Source of the DNA: Syngnathus acus
Lineage: Eukaryota > Chordata > Actinopteri > Syngnathiformes > Syngnathidae
Assembly: GCF_901709675.1 (NCBI RefSeq)
Contig: NC_051094.1
Span: forward strand, 5,359,001 to 5,423,000
Direction: 5' to 3'
Length of the DNA stretch: 64,000 bases
Under the pieces are notes generated by a model, which was given only the letters and a program-made list of their open reading frames with translations, was not told the origin of the DNA and ran no database searches. This document shows positions 13,501-22,349 of this stretch, piece by piece; positions within the stretch are counted from its first letter, which is position 1; each line of letters opens with the position of its first letter. A program made the translations under genes and the position numbers.

Positions 13501-16500
13501 TCCGCCGTTCCACCAAAGTGCAGCCGACAAGCATCAGACATGCTTTCAGACCGACCGGCACTCGAGTGGATGTAAGTGAACGGGGATCCGTCAATCCATT
13601 GGGCGTCATCTTCCGTGGTGGAGACATCGGCGCCCAACCACAGAGAGGGCAGAGACATGGCGTAACCTGTGGACCCAAGGCAAAGGTGGAACAGGATTTA
13701 ATAATAATAATAAATTATATTTATAACGGACTTTCCATTCGGGGAGGAATCTCAAAGTGCTACATGGCAAGTAAAAACAAGAAAACAAAGCAAGGACAAG
13801 TATAAAACAACTGGACGACAACTAGGATATGAGAACAGGAATTACGGAAATGCTAGAGTAAAGAGGTGAGTTTTAAGTCCGGTTTTGAAAGAGTCAGTGG
13901 ATTGGGGTGCTCTTAGGTGGATCATCCAGAGATACGCTTTACTGACCCGCTCATTGAGCCCATGAGGCGCATTTTGGAACGACACCATTCATTCATTTGT
14001 TCGATTAATTAATTCATTCATCCATTCATCCGTTCATTTATTCATGACACCAACAAATGGCCGCCTACCATGTACAAAGCGCTGCTCTTCATAGTCGGTG
14101 ATGCTGAGCAGGTTCCCGTGGAGGCGTTGGCAGTTGGCTTGCGCCTCCTGCCAGGTCTTGGTGGGCTGGCGGATCATCAGGTAGCAGAAGTCGTTGGTTG
14201 GGTCGTTCAGCCACCAGCCGCATGTGTCAGTCCATCCTGTGAGCCAGACGGCGTAAGACGGCGTAAGACGGCGCAAGACAGCGTAAGACGGCGGCAGTGC
14301 GGGACACCTACTCGGTTGGCCGACTAGTGATGGCAGCTGTGGAAGCCCTCCGCGCTGGGCTGTAGGGGAATGGGGGGGGGGGTTTGCAAATATGAGCAAA
14401 TGCTTGATATGTGCAGAAGGAGCGCTCGGGAGGGGCGTTTGCACCTCTTTTGCAGACAAATGGCCGCTCCGTTGTGCAGGAGCTGGCACTCAACTCCCCA
14501 ACAGAATTTGGGAATGCACAGTCCCCCTTGGTGTCATTTTTCCAGTTGTTGTAGTCCTGCGGACGACATGAGCATGTTGGACTCTGCTCGGCTTCCCGAC
14601 GCCCTTCCTCGGCAATCGCTCACTCACGCCCAAGTTTTGCCCATTTCCCTTCCAAAACAATCCCAAATTTGAAGCCTCGAGCAGCATTTCTCCTATGTCC
14701 ACTTTTATTTTTATCCTACTCAAATTTGGACTTTGCCAGCTCAGCTGTTGAAAAATGAGTTTTTCAAAGGCATTTCACTTACATAAGTTGTTCCATCACT
14801 CCACTCGTAGTCGTCGTCCTCCTTCTTGAGTCCCACGAAAACAGATTGTGAGGTCTGCGAGTGATCTTGAGGAAAAGAAGGAGAACACGAGCTTCAGGGC
14901 AAGAAGAGCTTCAGTCAAATGACGACTGCGGCGGTTCCTCTTGGTGCTCACCATACACAAATTGGGCCTCTTCCTTGGAGTGGACGCTAGCCAGGTGGCC
15001 TTCCCGGGAACGACACAACTTCTCGGCATTGTCAAAGGTTTTTTCCGTCTTCTCGTAACGATAACAATAATCGCCATAGTGGAAGGTGTTGTCCTGGCAG
15101 TCGGAGGCTGGGGCCACAAAGAAAAACATGACCATGACAAGATGGTCATCTTGCATGATGGTCAAGTGCAAATACGTGTGCTGCAACTCACTCTTCACTA
15201 CAGCAGGACCCCTTTTGGGGGAACACGTCTGTCCCTTCGGGCAGCCTGCAAAAAAAAAAAAAAGACCGTTTGCGCCTTTCAACGGCAACGTGACGGCCGA
15301 CGTGCAGGCTTACTCAGCGGCCGTTTGCACATGTAGGCCAATGAGGAATGACAGGAGCCAGACCTCCACTTGCCAGGCTCACCACTTCCCCCTTGGTTGA
15401 CGTAGGCGCAGGACGCAACGTCGGCACTGTCGAGAGAAAAAAAAATAAAAAAAATCAAGGAATTCTTTTCCCGTGTTTTTTTTTTTTTTTTTCCCCAAGT
15501 GGCCGTTTTCAAAATTGGCTCCAGAACCTCCGGCTGACAACAGCATGCAAAGTTGTTCCGTCTTACCTTTCGACTTGATTTAAGGCCCAGTTGGTGTATG
15601 TCGTTGTCTGATTATCGGACCAGGTCAGGTTCTGGCTCCCGCCTTCAAAGCGACACCAGACCTTGCCGCATTTCTGGGGGGGAAAAAGAACAACAGTCCC
15701 AGTTGTCGCTGCAGAGTCCACTGCCGCTTCCGTCTCACCTGGTTGGAGAGTCCCAGCCAGAAGGGGGTGTCCTTGCCCATGGTGCGCTTCACAAAGTCCT
15801 CCTCGGCCGAGGAGGTGATGGAGAGCAGGTTGCCGCCCACCCAGACGCAGTGGTGCCAGGCGCCCAGCCAACCGTTGGGAATCATCTCCTTCTTGTAGCA
15901 CCTGGAGTCGTGCTCGAGCCACCCGGGAAGACACTTGTTGGCTGAGGGCACAATTTGGGTAGGCGGACAGATCAGAGCACACTCCTGTTTTTGCCCTTCA
16001 GTCCACCATTTTGAGCAAAGGGCAATTTGCGGGTCACGGTTGGCCAAATCTACATTTTCTCAGGCAAATTGGAAGATCCGGGACTTGACTTGGTTAGCTT
16101 AGCCCAATGGCATCAGAGACGTTTACATTTTGAACGGATTCCGGAAAATACACCTTCACGCTTGAGAAACAACCACGGCCGCATACAAAGTGCCGCTGTA
16201 CAAGTTAAGACTATGCAAAAAAAACATTCAACACGTGGCTGAGTATTTCATAAAAATGAAAAAGCACACAATTTGTTGGTTGGCATGGTGTGACTCCAGG
16301 ATCATTGTTTTCGACGCAGTCAAAGGCGACTTACAGTCAGGAGTCGGCGTAGCCTTTACTGCAAGAGGAAAGGAAAAGAGACATCAAGGCACAGACAGAC
16401 GTCAAGGGGCGACGACAAGACAGTCGGTGGGGCGTTGCCTCTCACCATTTCCTCTTTTCTTGCAGACGTAACCTCTCTCGTTGTTGCACGAGTCGTACTT

Positions 16501-19500
16501 CCAGTCGCCGTCGCCAGTGAGGAAGGAAAGACAATTACCATCGACGGTACCTGGGGGGCGGGAGAGAAGATCTCAGTGCTCCTACATTCCTCCAAAATGC
16601 AGCAGACAACCGTCTCCGACAAACCTGAAGTCGGGCGGACGTATTCGATCGGGGATCCGTCAGCCCACTTGCTGCCTTTGGCACTGACGGAGACATCGGC
16701 GCCCAACCACAGAGAGGATGCATTCGTCAGAGGCTTGACGTAACCTGTACCGGAATGAACGACATCGTCAAGAGGAGCCGAGTGAGGAGGACGCGTCATA
16801 CGTTGAGCTCCGGGTGATCGACTTTCTCAGCTCAAAAGGAATTGAATTATATATCAAAACACCACAACATGCCAAAGTTCTCGTCATCAAGGAGCTGAGC
16901 AAATGCCAAAACACACAACACCAAAGGTAAACACAAACCGCATTCATGAGAAAAACACTTTAGGACTAGAAACCTTTCCATATGCAGAACATAAAAAAGT
17001 GGGCTGTTATATAGAGACCATTTGCCTGTATTTATTTTCTGCGACTAACTACTGGAAACCCAAGGACACCAACCGGTTGAAATACAAACATACAAATATT
17101 GAAGAGTCAAGTGTTGACGAGGAAGGAGCGTGGATTTCTAACTTTCTTTCAAACATTATGCCATAAAACCTGTCCTGTCAACAAATACTACAAAAAAGAG
17201 GCAAAGAGCCCATGGGTCACTAAAGGATTAAAAAAGGCCTGCAAGGAGAAGAACACGCTGTGTAAACAATTCATAAAAATACAAGAATAAATGAACCAGC
17301 ATTATGAGGACACGTAAGAAGGAACGTTATCATAAAATGTTAGATTGTAGTAAAAATAATACAAAGGGGGCAATATTACAGTGCAACGGAGCTAAAAACA
17401 AAATTATATATACATTGAAAGTGACCCATCAATACACGATGAAAGGGGTGGTAAATGGATTCAATCTTTTTTTTTTTTCATAAATGTGGGACCAGCCGGC
17501 AAGAAAAATACAGGATCCAGACAGACTCGGGCAAATGGAGCGAAAGGCTTAAATATTTCTTGGTGCAGTTGGCACAAAAGTAGTAGTAGAGATTGTAAAG
17601 AGAAGTGAAAGCAAAACCTCAACTGATTACAATGAATAAGAAAAGTGAGTGCTGAAATTGCAAAAGCGTTTCATCTGGTCAATGACATGAAAATAGCTCA
17701 AGTAAATGTGGGGATGGAGGATGTCTGTGGGGTGAAATTGTGGAATGGTCTGGAAAATTAAAATTGTGCAAACACAAAAGTATTCCAAAAAAGTGTCGAA
17801 AAACTGGTTTCTTAACATGTATGAGGGGAAAAACAGACAAAACTGACTACACACAGGCAAAAAGGAATCTGAAAGTGTATCTACTTGTGTTTTATTGATT
17901 TATGTGTTGAATTATTGGTTGAACGGATTAGGGTGGGAATCTAAACAGCTCTGCTTCCTCCTACTCGAGCATTCTTTGTTGTTGGGGTTTTTGGGTTGTT
18001 TGTTTCAGTGACTTAGATATATATGGCACTTTAAAGTGGTGTTTTATTTTCCTATTGTCACGTTTTAAATAGGTTCGAAATGAACATACAACAATAACAC
18101 CACCAATATTTCAATTCATGGCCGCCTACCATATACAAAGCGCTGCTCATCATCGTCGGTGATGCTGAGCAGGTTCCCTTGGAGGCGTTGGCAGTCGTCT
18201 TGCGCCTCCTGCCAGGTCTTGATGGGCTGGCGGATCATCAGGTAGCAGAAGTCGTTGGTGGCGTCGTCCAGCCACCAGCCGCATTTCTGAGTCCAGTCTG
18301 CGAGCCAGACGGCGTAAGACGGCGCAAGACAGCGGAAGACGGCGGCAGTGCGGGACACCTACCCGGCTGGCCGACTAATGGTGGCAGCTGTGGAGGCCCT
18401 CCGCGCTTGGCTGCAGAAAAAGGGGAGCGAATATGACCAAATGCTTCACGCATCCAAAAGGGGCGCTCGGGTGGGACGTTTGCACCTGTTTTGCAGACCA
18501 GTGGGAATCTGTTGTAGCAGTAATAGTTTCTGTTCAGGTATTTGCTGGAACTCAAATAAGAACAGAAGCCACTGGAGCCGTGGTAAGTTTTTCCGTAGTC
18601 CTGCGGATGAGATTTTGGACATAACTTTAGCATGTTGCATTCGATGTGGTCATCTTCCCGCCGCATTTCCTCACTTGCAGCGTTTTCGTACCTTCTCTCA
18701 TTAAAGTTTCACTTTGGTTGTTGGTTTCACTTTGTCAGTCATAGTAGTATGAACATTGCCATAAAACATTGTGCCCGCCCTGGCAACCCAAATAAATGCC
18801 TGGGAAAAACATGCACAAAGCAACTAACCCTGTCAGTCAAAGTAGTATGAACATTGCAATAAAACATTGTGCCGGCCCTGGCAACCCAAATAAATGTCTG
18901 GGGAAAACGTGCACAAAGCAACTAACCCTGAAGACCTAAAGACAAACCCGAGGCACCATCCAGGATATATCATCTTAACCGCCTCCTCTCTAAAATCAGA
19001 GCGCCAATACTTTGTAAGCGGCTGCCCGATGCCTCGAGACAAGACGGATGCCTGCAACATGACTTTTCCAAAGGCCTTCAGCAATCCACTTACAAAAGAA
19101 GCTGTTCCGTCAGTCCACCCGTAGTTGTTGCACTTCTTCTTTTCTCCCACCCAAGTTGCTCCGTCCGTTGCGTGATCTTGATGAAAGGAAGGAGAACAAG
19201 AGCTTCAGGGCAAGAAGAGCTTCAGCCAAATGACGACTGTGGCGGTTCTTCTTGGTGCTCACCAAAAAGGAATCGGACCTCTTGGTCAGAGTGTATGCTA
19301 GTCAGGTGGCCTTGCCGGGCGACACAAAACTTCTCGGCATCCTCCCAATATCTGTACGTCGCGTCAAAAAGATAGCAATCATCGCCATAAAGGAAGTTGC
19401 CATCGGCGCAGTCGGAAGCTGAGGCCACAAAGAAAAACATTGAGGAGGAAACCATGACGAGATGGTTAAAGCGCAATTAAGCGTGCTGCAACTCACTCTT

Positions 19501-22349
19501 CATTACAGCAGAAACACTATTGGAGGTACACGTCCGTCCCTCCGGGCAGCCTGCAAAAAAAAAAGACCGTTTGCGCCTTTCAACGGCAACGTGACCGCAG
19601 ACGTGCAGACTTACTCTGCGGCCGTTTGCACATGTAGGCCAACGAGGAAGCGCAGGAGCCAGACCTCCACTTCCCACGCGAAAGATGAGCCTCTTGGTTG
19701 ACGTAGGCGCAAGACGCGACGTCGGCGCTGTCGGCAGATTATAAAAAGGAACATTTTCCTATTTTTCCTTGAGTGCTCGTTCTCAAAATTGGTTCCAGAA
19801 CCTTTACGCGTGTCCGCCTGACAACAGCATGCGAAGATGTGACTTCTTACCTTTTAAATCGGTCTAAGGTCCAGTTGGTGTGTGTCGTTGTCTCGCCATC
19901 AGACCAGATCAGCTCCTGGCTTCCGGCTACAAAGCCACACCAGACGTCGTCGCATTTCTGTGGGGAAAAAAGAAAACAGTTCCAGTTGGTGCTGCAGAGT
20001 CCACGACTGCTTCCGTCTCACCTGGTTGGAGAGTCCCAGCCAGAAGCGGGTGTTCTTGCCCATGGTGCGCTTCACAAAGTCCTCTTCGGCCGAGGAGGTG
20101 ATGGAGAGCAGGTCGCCGCCCTGCCAGACGCAGTGGTGCCGGGCCCCCAGCCAACCGTTGGGCTTCTCCACCTTCTTGTAGCAGTTGGTACCATACTCGA
20201 GCCACCCGGTAAGACACTTGTTGGCTGAAGGCACAATTTGGGGATCAGGCGGACAGATCAGAGCACACTGATGGAACACTTGCATGTTTTTACTCTGTGC
20301 TCTTCATTGGGGGCATCTCAACCAAATGCATGAGGATTCTGTCAGGGGTGGGGTGGGGGATGGAGGGGCCAACGGCCATTGTCGCTTTGGCCCCTTCCAA
20401 AAACTTGCCTGTCCTTCATTTTTGGGTGCAGCCAGCATCATGCAGCAAAGTGGAGCTGCTGATTGTTCGCATAAAAGCATCACTTACGCCTGCCAAGGAT
20501 TGCACACAATTGCTCCAAAGTGATGATACTAAGCTTCAGATGTACAGTGGGGCAAAAAGTAGGTAGTCAGCCCACCAATGGTGCAAGTTGTTCCACTTAA
20601 AAGATGCCATCATCATCTTCACCCTCAGCAATTACCCCACCCAGCAGTTACGCACGTGTGGCATATCGATGACCAATGACCTAAGCTCAAATCAGGTCAG
20701 CACACATTTCACCACTGGAGGGTGCTAAAGCACAACGCAACTCAATCGAATGGGACACGTTGCAACAGTTGGACCGCTCCCCCCTTCTTAGCTCAAGAAG
20801 AGCCCGTCCTTCCTTATATCAAAGTACAAAGCCGAGCAAGACTGTGTTTCATGGAGAAAAAGGGCTTTTAAACTGCGGGCTCACTCACTCACTCAATCAA
20901 ACCTAATAAGCATGGACTCTGAGGGGCAAATGCAATTATTCAGATGCGCCCTGCGATTCACTAGGTGAAATGAACACGCACTGAAATCAGAGTCTCATAA
21001 AAGTCCTACTCAGTTTTGCAATCTTTGAAAACATTATGCCGACACATTTTGATGATGCGCAGCGATATTATGAACTGCACAACTGTGTTGCAACTTTTTT
21101 GTGTGATGATAACAGACCAAACACGAAGGTGTATTAATAATATAATTACTACAGTATAATTATTAATATAACAATGATTATGATCTCGATTTAGATCATA
21201 ATAACCATGATTTTTTATAACGGAGGTGCTAAGAAATATCTATTGTATAAAGGGGCTGTAAGAAATTATTGCTCATACTGTATCAAGGACTGTAAGAAAC
21301 TATTAATAATAATGACTAATAATGATTGATTATTATTCATTATAATTAGCTCATATAAATCATGAAAATATTCTTATAATAGGGGCGCCAAGAAATATCT
21401 TGTCTATATACACATGTGCATAATATATTGTATAAGAAATGATTATTCTTATTTATTATTGTTATCATTATTATTCATAATAAATGTATTACTTTTATTA
21501 TTATTAAACTAGTATTATCACTATTATCATTCTTATTATTATATATTATTTATTATTCTCGTGTCTTGTTGACATTCTCTGTCTTAAACCCGAACGGTGC
21601 AACTCATCTAAGTGTCACAAAGTCCAATCAGCCGCTCCTGAATTCCAAGTGCGCCCATGTTTTAGGGGGGGAAAAAAAAAACAGAGCGACAGAAAATCAA
21701 AAGCAAACGCAGAAAAGAGAGATGGAAGGAAAAGCCCAGTAACGCGACAGCACATATAAACACATTCGGTTTTCAAACTAAAAGAGCAATTTTAGATTGA
21801 ATATTTTGAAGTTATATGCTCAACTTCAATAATCATACCGACAGCCATTGCGCACTTAAAATTCACAAGCGCTCGTCTGCCGCCGTGAAAAAAAAAAAGC
21901 CAAGACACTTGACTCAACGGCTTTAGCTCGTCATTTCAAAGTCAAGTTGCTCGTATGTTCGGACATTACAGCAGCCCGCATGAATGATGACAATGATGAT
22001 AAAGGCAAGCCTCGATAACAAGAAAGGTCCGGATTGGGCTCCTCTCAAACCAAGTTGGACACAGCAACTACATCAAAGTGTCCGAATAATGTGGATTCTT
22101 CTAAGTTCATCAAAGTTGTTGTCGTCCAAATTTGTGACATTGCAATGATTTATTTTTTATCTCAGGCACCGTAATGTGAGAATATAAGCAGATGCAGTCA
22201 TGCTAACTCACAGTACAGTACAGTACATTCCATCGTTTCTCCAGCTCTTTACTGTTGTTTTAATGGACTAAAGATACAATTTGCTTACCTGAAGCACATG
22301 TCCAATATATGCCAATCAGGAGAAGTACATTCTTTAATTCTATCCACAT
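3816..22349 (-). CDS. Giant mosaic lectin: 13 CTLDs plus SUEL, F5/8C and LCCL domains (61 exons)
   Basis: Translation of 61 consecutive exons with GT-AG junctions gives an open frame of 2,219 codons plus stop (TAG at 3,816-3,818), with matching phase at every junction. Approximate residues: signal peptide 1-20; unit D 21-452; unit C 453-883; unit B 884-1314; unit A 1315-1748; SUEL lectin 1749-1841; F5/8C 1842-1976; LCCL 1977-2059; CTLD13 2076-2219. Each unit has three CTLDs. The CTLDs resemble mannose-receptor-family domains, but the N-terminal ricin-type and fibronectin II domains of that family are absent, as is any transmembrane helix. The expected role is extracellular glycan or protein recognition, perhaps innate defence; that is inference. 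No CTLD shows the EPN/QPD sugar-binding tripeptide. I do not recognise a named orthologue. It could instead be two or more transcripts, but unbroken phase argues for one gene. Confidence 0.85.
4597..4979 (-). other. Lectin gene LCCL domain (3 exons)
   Basis: Exons 4,928-4,979, 4,794-4,860 and 4,597-4,724. The reading includes ILCNSTATDLGLNGSMT, VRCPLGCAQAGYKVYGT, then DSNICAAAIHSGII and GGDV, which is the LCCL hallmark (CP.GC, V.GT, S.IC.AAIH.G, GG.V). LCCL domains occur in cochlin, DCBLD proteins and Limulus factor C, where LPS binding is reported. The order F5/8C then LCCL is the reverse of DCBLD proteins. The last donor is inferred as 'AAAGT|gtgcgt' because only that choice keeps the next exon open. 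Confidence 0.85.
5052..5613 (-). other. Lectin gene F5/8 type C (discoidin) domain (3 exons)
   Basis: Exons 5,479-5,613, 5,246-5,394 and 5,052-5,172 encode about 134 residues. Typical elements: CLDSLCIAEGRIPDSSFSAS at the start, ARLGGSGCWKPS, GSWIQVNLGQNFKVTGIETQ, FSIDGVTWYR, and a close with VFAQYVRLLP and LRFDVLGC. The first and last cysteines are placed for the usual bracketing disulfide. These domains bind phospholipid, glycan or protein. The first exon follows the SUEL exon in phase 1, in frame only in the reading that gives this domain, which supports both assignments. Confidence 0.88.
5770..6422 (-). other. Lectin gene SUEL / rhamnose-binding-type lectin domain (2 exons)
   Basis: Exons 6,288-6,422 and 5,770-5,913 join in phase 1 to give about 92 residues. 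Family landmarks are in the expected order: ELLCQDDWKSLECP, then VIRIRSAFHGR and DVCP, then CDNYQICPI, then DSCPGVSKYLHVIYSCE. This fits the SUEL or D-galactoside/L-rhamnose-binding fold (Gal_Lectin), which has conserved cysteines and a closing KYL.V.Y.C. The usual YGR near the front is FHGR here. Such domains bind rhamnose or galactose in fish egg lectins; sugar specificity here is unknown. Confidence 0.85.
6487..9012 (-). other. Lectin unit A: CTLD 10-12, 12 exons
   Basis: CTLD10 exons: 8,810-9,012; 8,633-8,739; 8,400-8,512. Linker 8,282-8,335. CTLD11: 8,048-8,203; 7,859-7,941; 7,610-7,721. Pro-rich linker 7,497-7,544. CTLD12: 7,254-7,421; 6,766-6,891; 6,590-6,691. Tail 6,487-6,516. CTLD12 has its own sequence in the middle (KLLGMNDDASLWLGAD) and a longer exon (126 versus 111 bases in B and C), so it has escaped the homogenisation seen in CTLD11. 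The tail exon encodes a short His/Pro-containing linker (THQLPPHD) and splices in phase 1 to the SUEL domain. Confidence 0.87.
9171..10270 (+). mobile_element. hAT-superfamily DNA transposon, non-autonomous, intact ends
   Basis: An 1,100-base insertion between lectin units A and B is flanked by an exact 8-base target duplication, 'ggttagcc' (9,163-9,170 and 10,271-10,278). The ends are inverted ('cagtgcttc' and 'gaagcactg'). Inside, on the plus strand at about 9,520-9,830, are degraded zinc-finger (BED-type) fragments such as PVCLLC, MKPNKLRRHL, and the motif AEELILPAAV seen in ZBED5-like hAT proteins. Stops and shifts make it inactive. The equivalent C/B junction (near 13,005-13,025) lacks the insert. 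Confidence 0.88.
10467..12853 (-). other. Lectin unit B: CTLD 7-9, 12 exons
   Basis: CTLD7 exons: 12,651-12,853; 12,471-12,577; 12,230-12,342. Linker 12,108-12,161. CTLD8: 11,886-12,041; 11,697-11,779; 11,448-11,559. Pro-rich linker 11,335-11,382. CTLD9: 11,092-11,259; 10,813-10,923; 10,621-10,728. Tail 10,467-10,496. From about 11,080 to 12,400 it matches unit A almost base for base, introns included, at an offset of 3,838. Its 3' part instead matches unit C. Unit B is therefore a hybrid of its two neighbours, as expected from unequal exchange or gene conversion. Confidence 0.87.
10511..10580. repeat. 18-base minisatellite in a unit B intron
   Basis: About four copies of 'cagggcaaagacggacgt' lie in the intron between the CTLD9 last exon and the tail exon. 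An equivalent array is present at the same place in unit C, so it was copied with the cassette. Confidence 0.85.
13254..13323. repeat. 18-base minisatellite in a unit C intron
   Basis: The counterpart of the unit B array at 10,511-10,580, with a single base change in the last repeat ('aacacggacgt'). Unit D has only a degraded trace near 16,385. Confidence 0.85.
13695..13921 (-). mobile_element. LINE 3' end (L2/CR1-like) with (TTA)n tail
   Basis: Absent from the otherwise matching unit B intron. On the minus strand it ends in 'agcactttgagatt', 'gttataaatataattta' and TTA repeats, the usual 3' terminus of fish L2/CR1-type LINEs, preceded by the last, degraded codons of the reverse-transcriptase frame. 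Imperfect flanks 'ggtggaaca' and 'ggtggatca' may be the target duplication. Confidence 0.6.
16840..18060 (+). mobile_element. Internally deleted non-LTR retrotransposon in a lectin intron
   Basis: The plus strand carries broken frames typical of fish L2-like LINE ORF2: an endonuclease-RT linker region with SPWVTKGLKKACKEKNTLCK (near 17,208-17,267), a following FFFINVGP-like piece, and near 17,725-17,800 the C-terminal VKLWNGLEN-type motif. The reverse-transcriptase core is missing. It lies antisense in the intron between exons 18,130-18,297 and 16,625-16,744. Ends are approximate. Confidence 0.6.
18733..18930. repeat. Two-copy 98-base tandem duplication
   Basis: Two adjacent copies beginning 'tgtcagtca(t/a)agtagtatg' at 18,733 and 18,831, differing by a few bases, in the CTLD2 intron of unit D. 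This is a local duplication with no coding content. Confidence 0.85.
20225..22288 (-). other. Lectin gene intron 1
   Basis: A 2.06 kb intron, much longer than most others in this gene. It holds an AT-rich, TTATTA-dominated stretch at about 21,080-21,560 and no recognisable exon. A longer intron at this point would fit the position of transcriptional control elements, but none is identified. Confidence 0.6.
22289..22349 (-). CDS. Lectin gene exon 1: start codon and signal peptide
   Basis: ATG at 22,347-22,349 opens 20 codons with a charged start (MWIELKN) and a hydrophobic core (VLLLIGIYW) ending TCAS, a typical secretory signal. The exon ends 'TCAG|gtaagc' in phase 1, and joins the first CTLD exon, which begins with CC, to give Ala21. 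An in-frame secretory leader directly ahead of the CTLD array is the main reason for this start. No confident TATA box was found upstream. Confidence 0.85.

Larger units (their letters stand above)
13210..15941 (-). other. Lectin unit C: CTLD 4-6, 12 exons
   Basis: CTLD4 exons: 15,739-15,941; 15,567-15,673; 15,314-15,426. Linker 15,192-15,245. CTLD5: 14,952-15,107; 14,783-14,865; 14,445-14,556. Pro-rich linker 14,312-14,359. CTLD6: 14,069-14,236; 13,556-13,666; 13,364-13,471. Tail 13,210-13,239. Key motifs are LLSITSSAEEDFV, EGHLASVHS, WSDGTTY, SLWLGADVS and DWKHDTC. The 3' part (13,170-13,670) is almost identical to unit B, intron included, at an offset of 2,743 bases. The CTLD5 region has diverged. 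A short LINE 3' end sits in the intron before exon 13,556-13,666. Confidence 0.85.
16335..20224 (-). other. Lectin unit D (first in the protein): CTLD 1-3, 12 exons
   Basis: CTLD1 exons: 20,022-20,224; 19,851-19,957; 19,615-19,727. Linker 19,497-19,550. CTLD2: 19,263-19,418; 19,094-19,176; 18,486-18,600. Pro-rich linker 18,363-18,410. CTLD3: 18,130-18,297; 16,625-16,744; 16,446-16,550. Tail 16,335-16,358. Visible motifs are WLGLSNQ and GKWRSGSC (CTLD1), WTDGTASF and LVCKT (CTLD2), and FCYLMIRQP, SLWLGADVS and GYVCKK (CTLD3). This is the most divergent unit: the third CTLD2 exon is one codon longer than in the others and the tail exon is two codons shorter. A LINE remnant occupies the large intron between 16,744 and 18,130. 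All junction phases agree and no stop interrupts the unit. Confidence 0.85.

Noticed and set aside
8555-20228. Plus-strand open frames of 75-153 residues antisense to the first CTLD exon of each unit (8,555-9,016; 12,495-12,857; 15,553-15,945; 19,773-20,228)
   Set aside because: They are shadows of the GC-rich sense exons, recur because the exons are duplicated, and cross splice sites of the sense gene.
3816-22349. Lectin locus as a pseudogene or as several small lectin genes
   Set aside because: No frameshift or stop in 61 exons; phases match across unit borders; only one signal-peptide exon was found.
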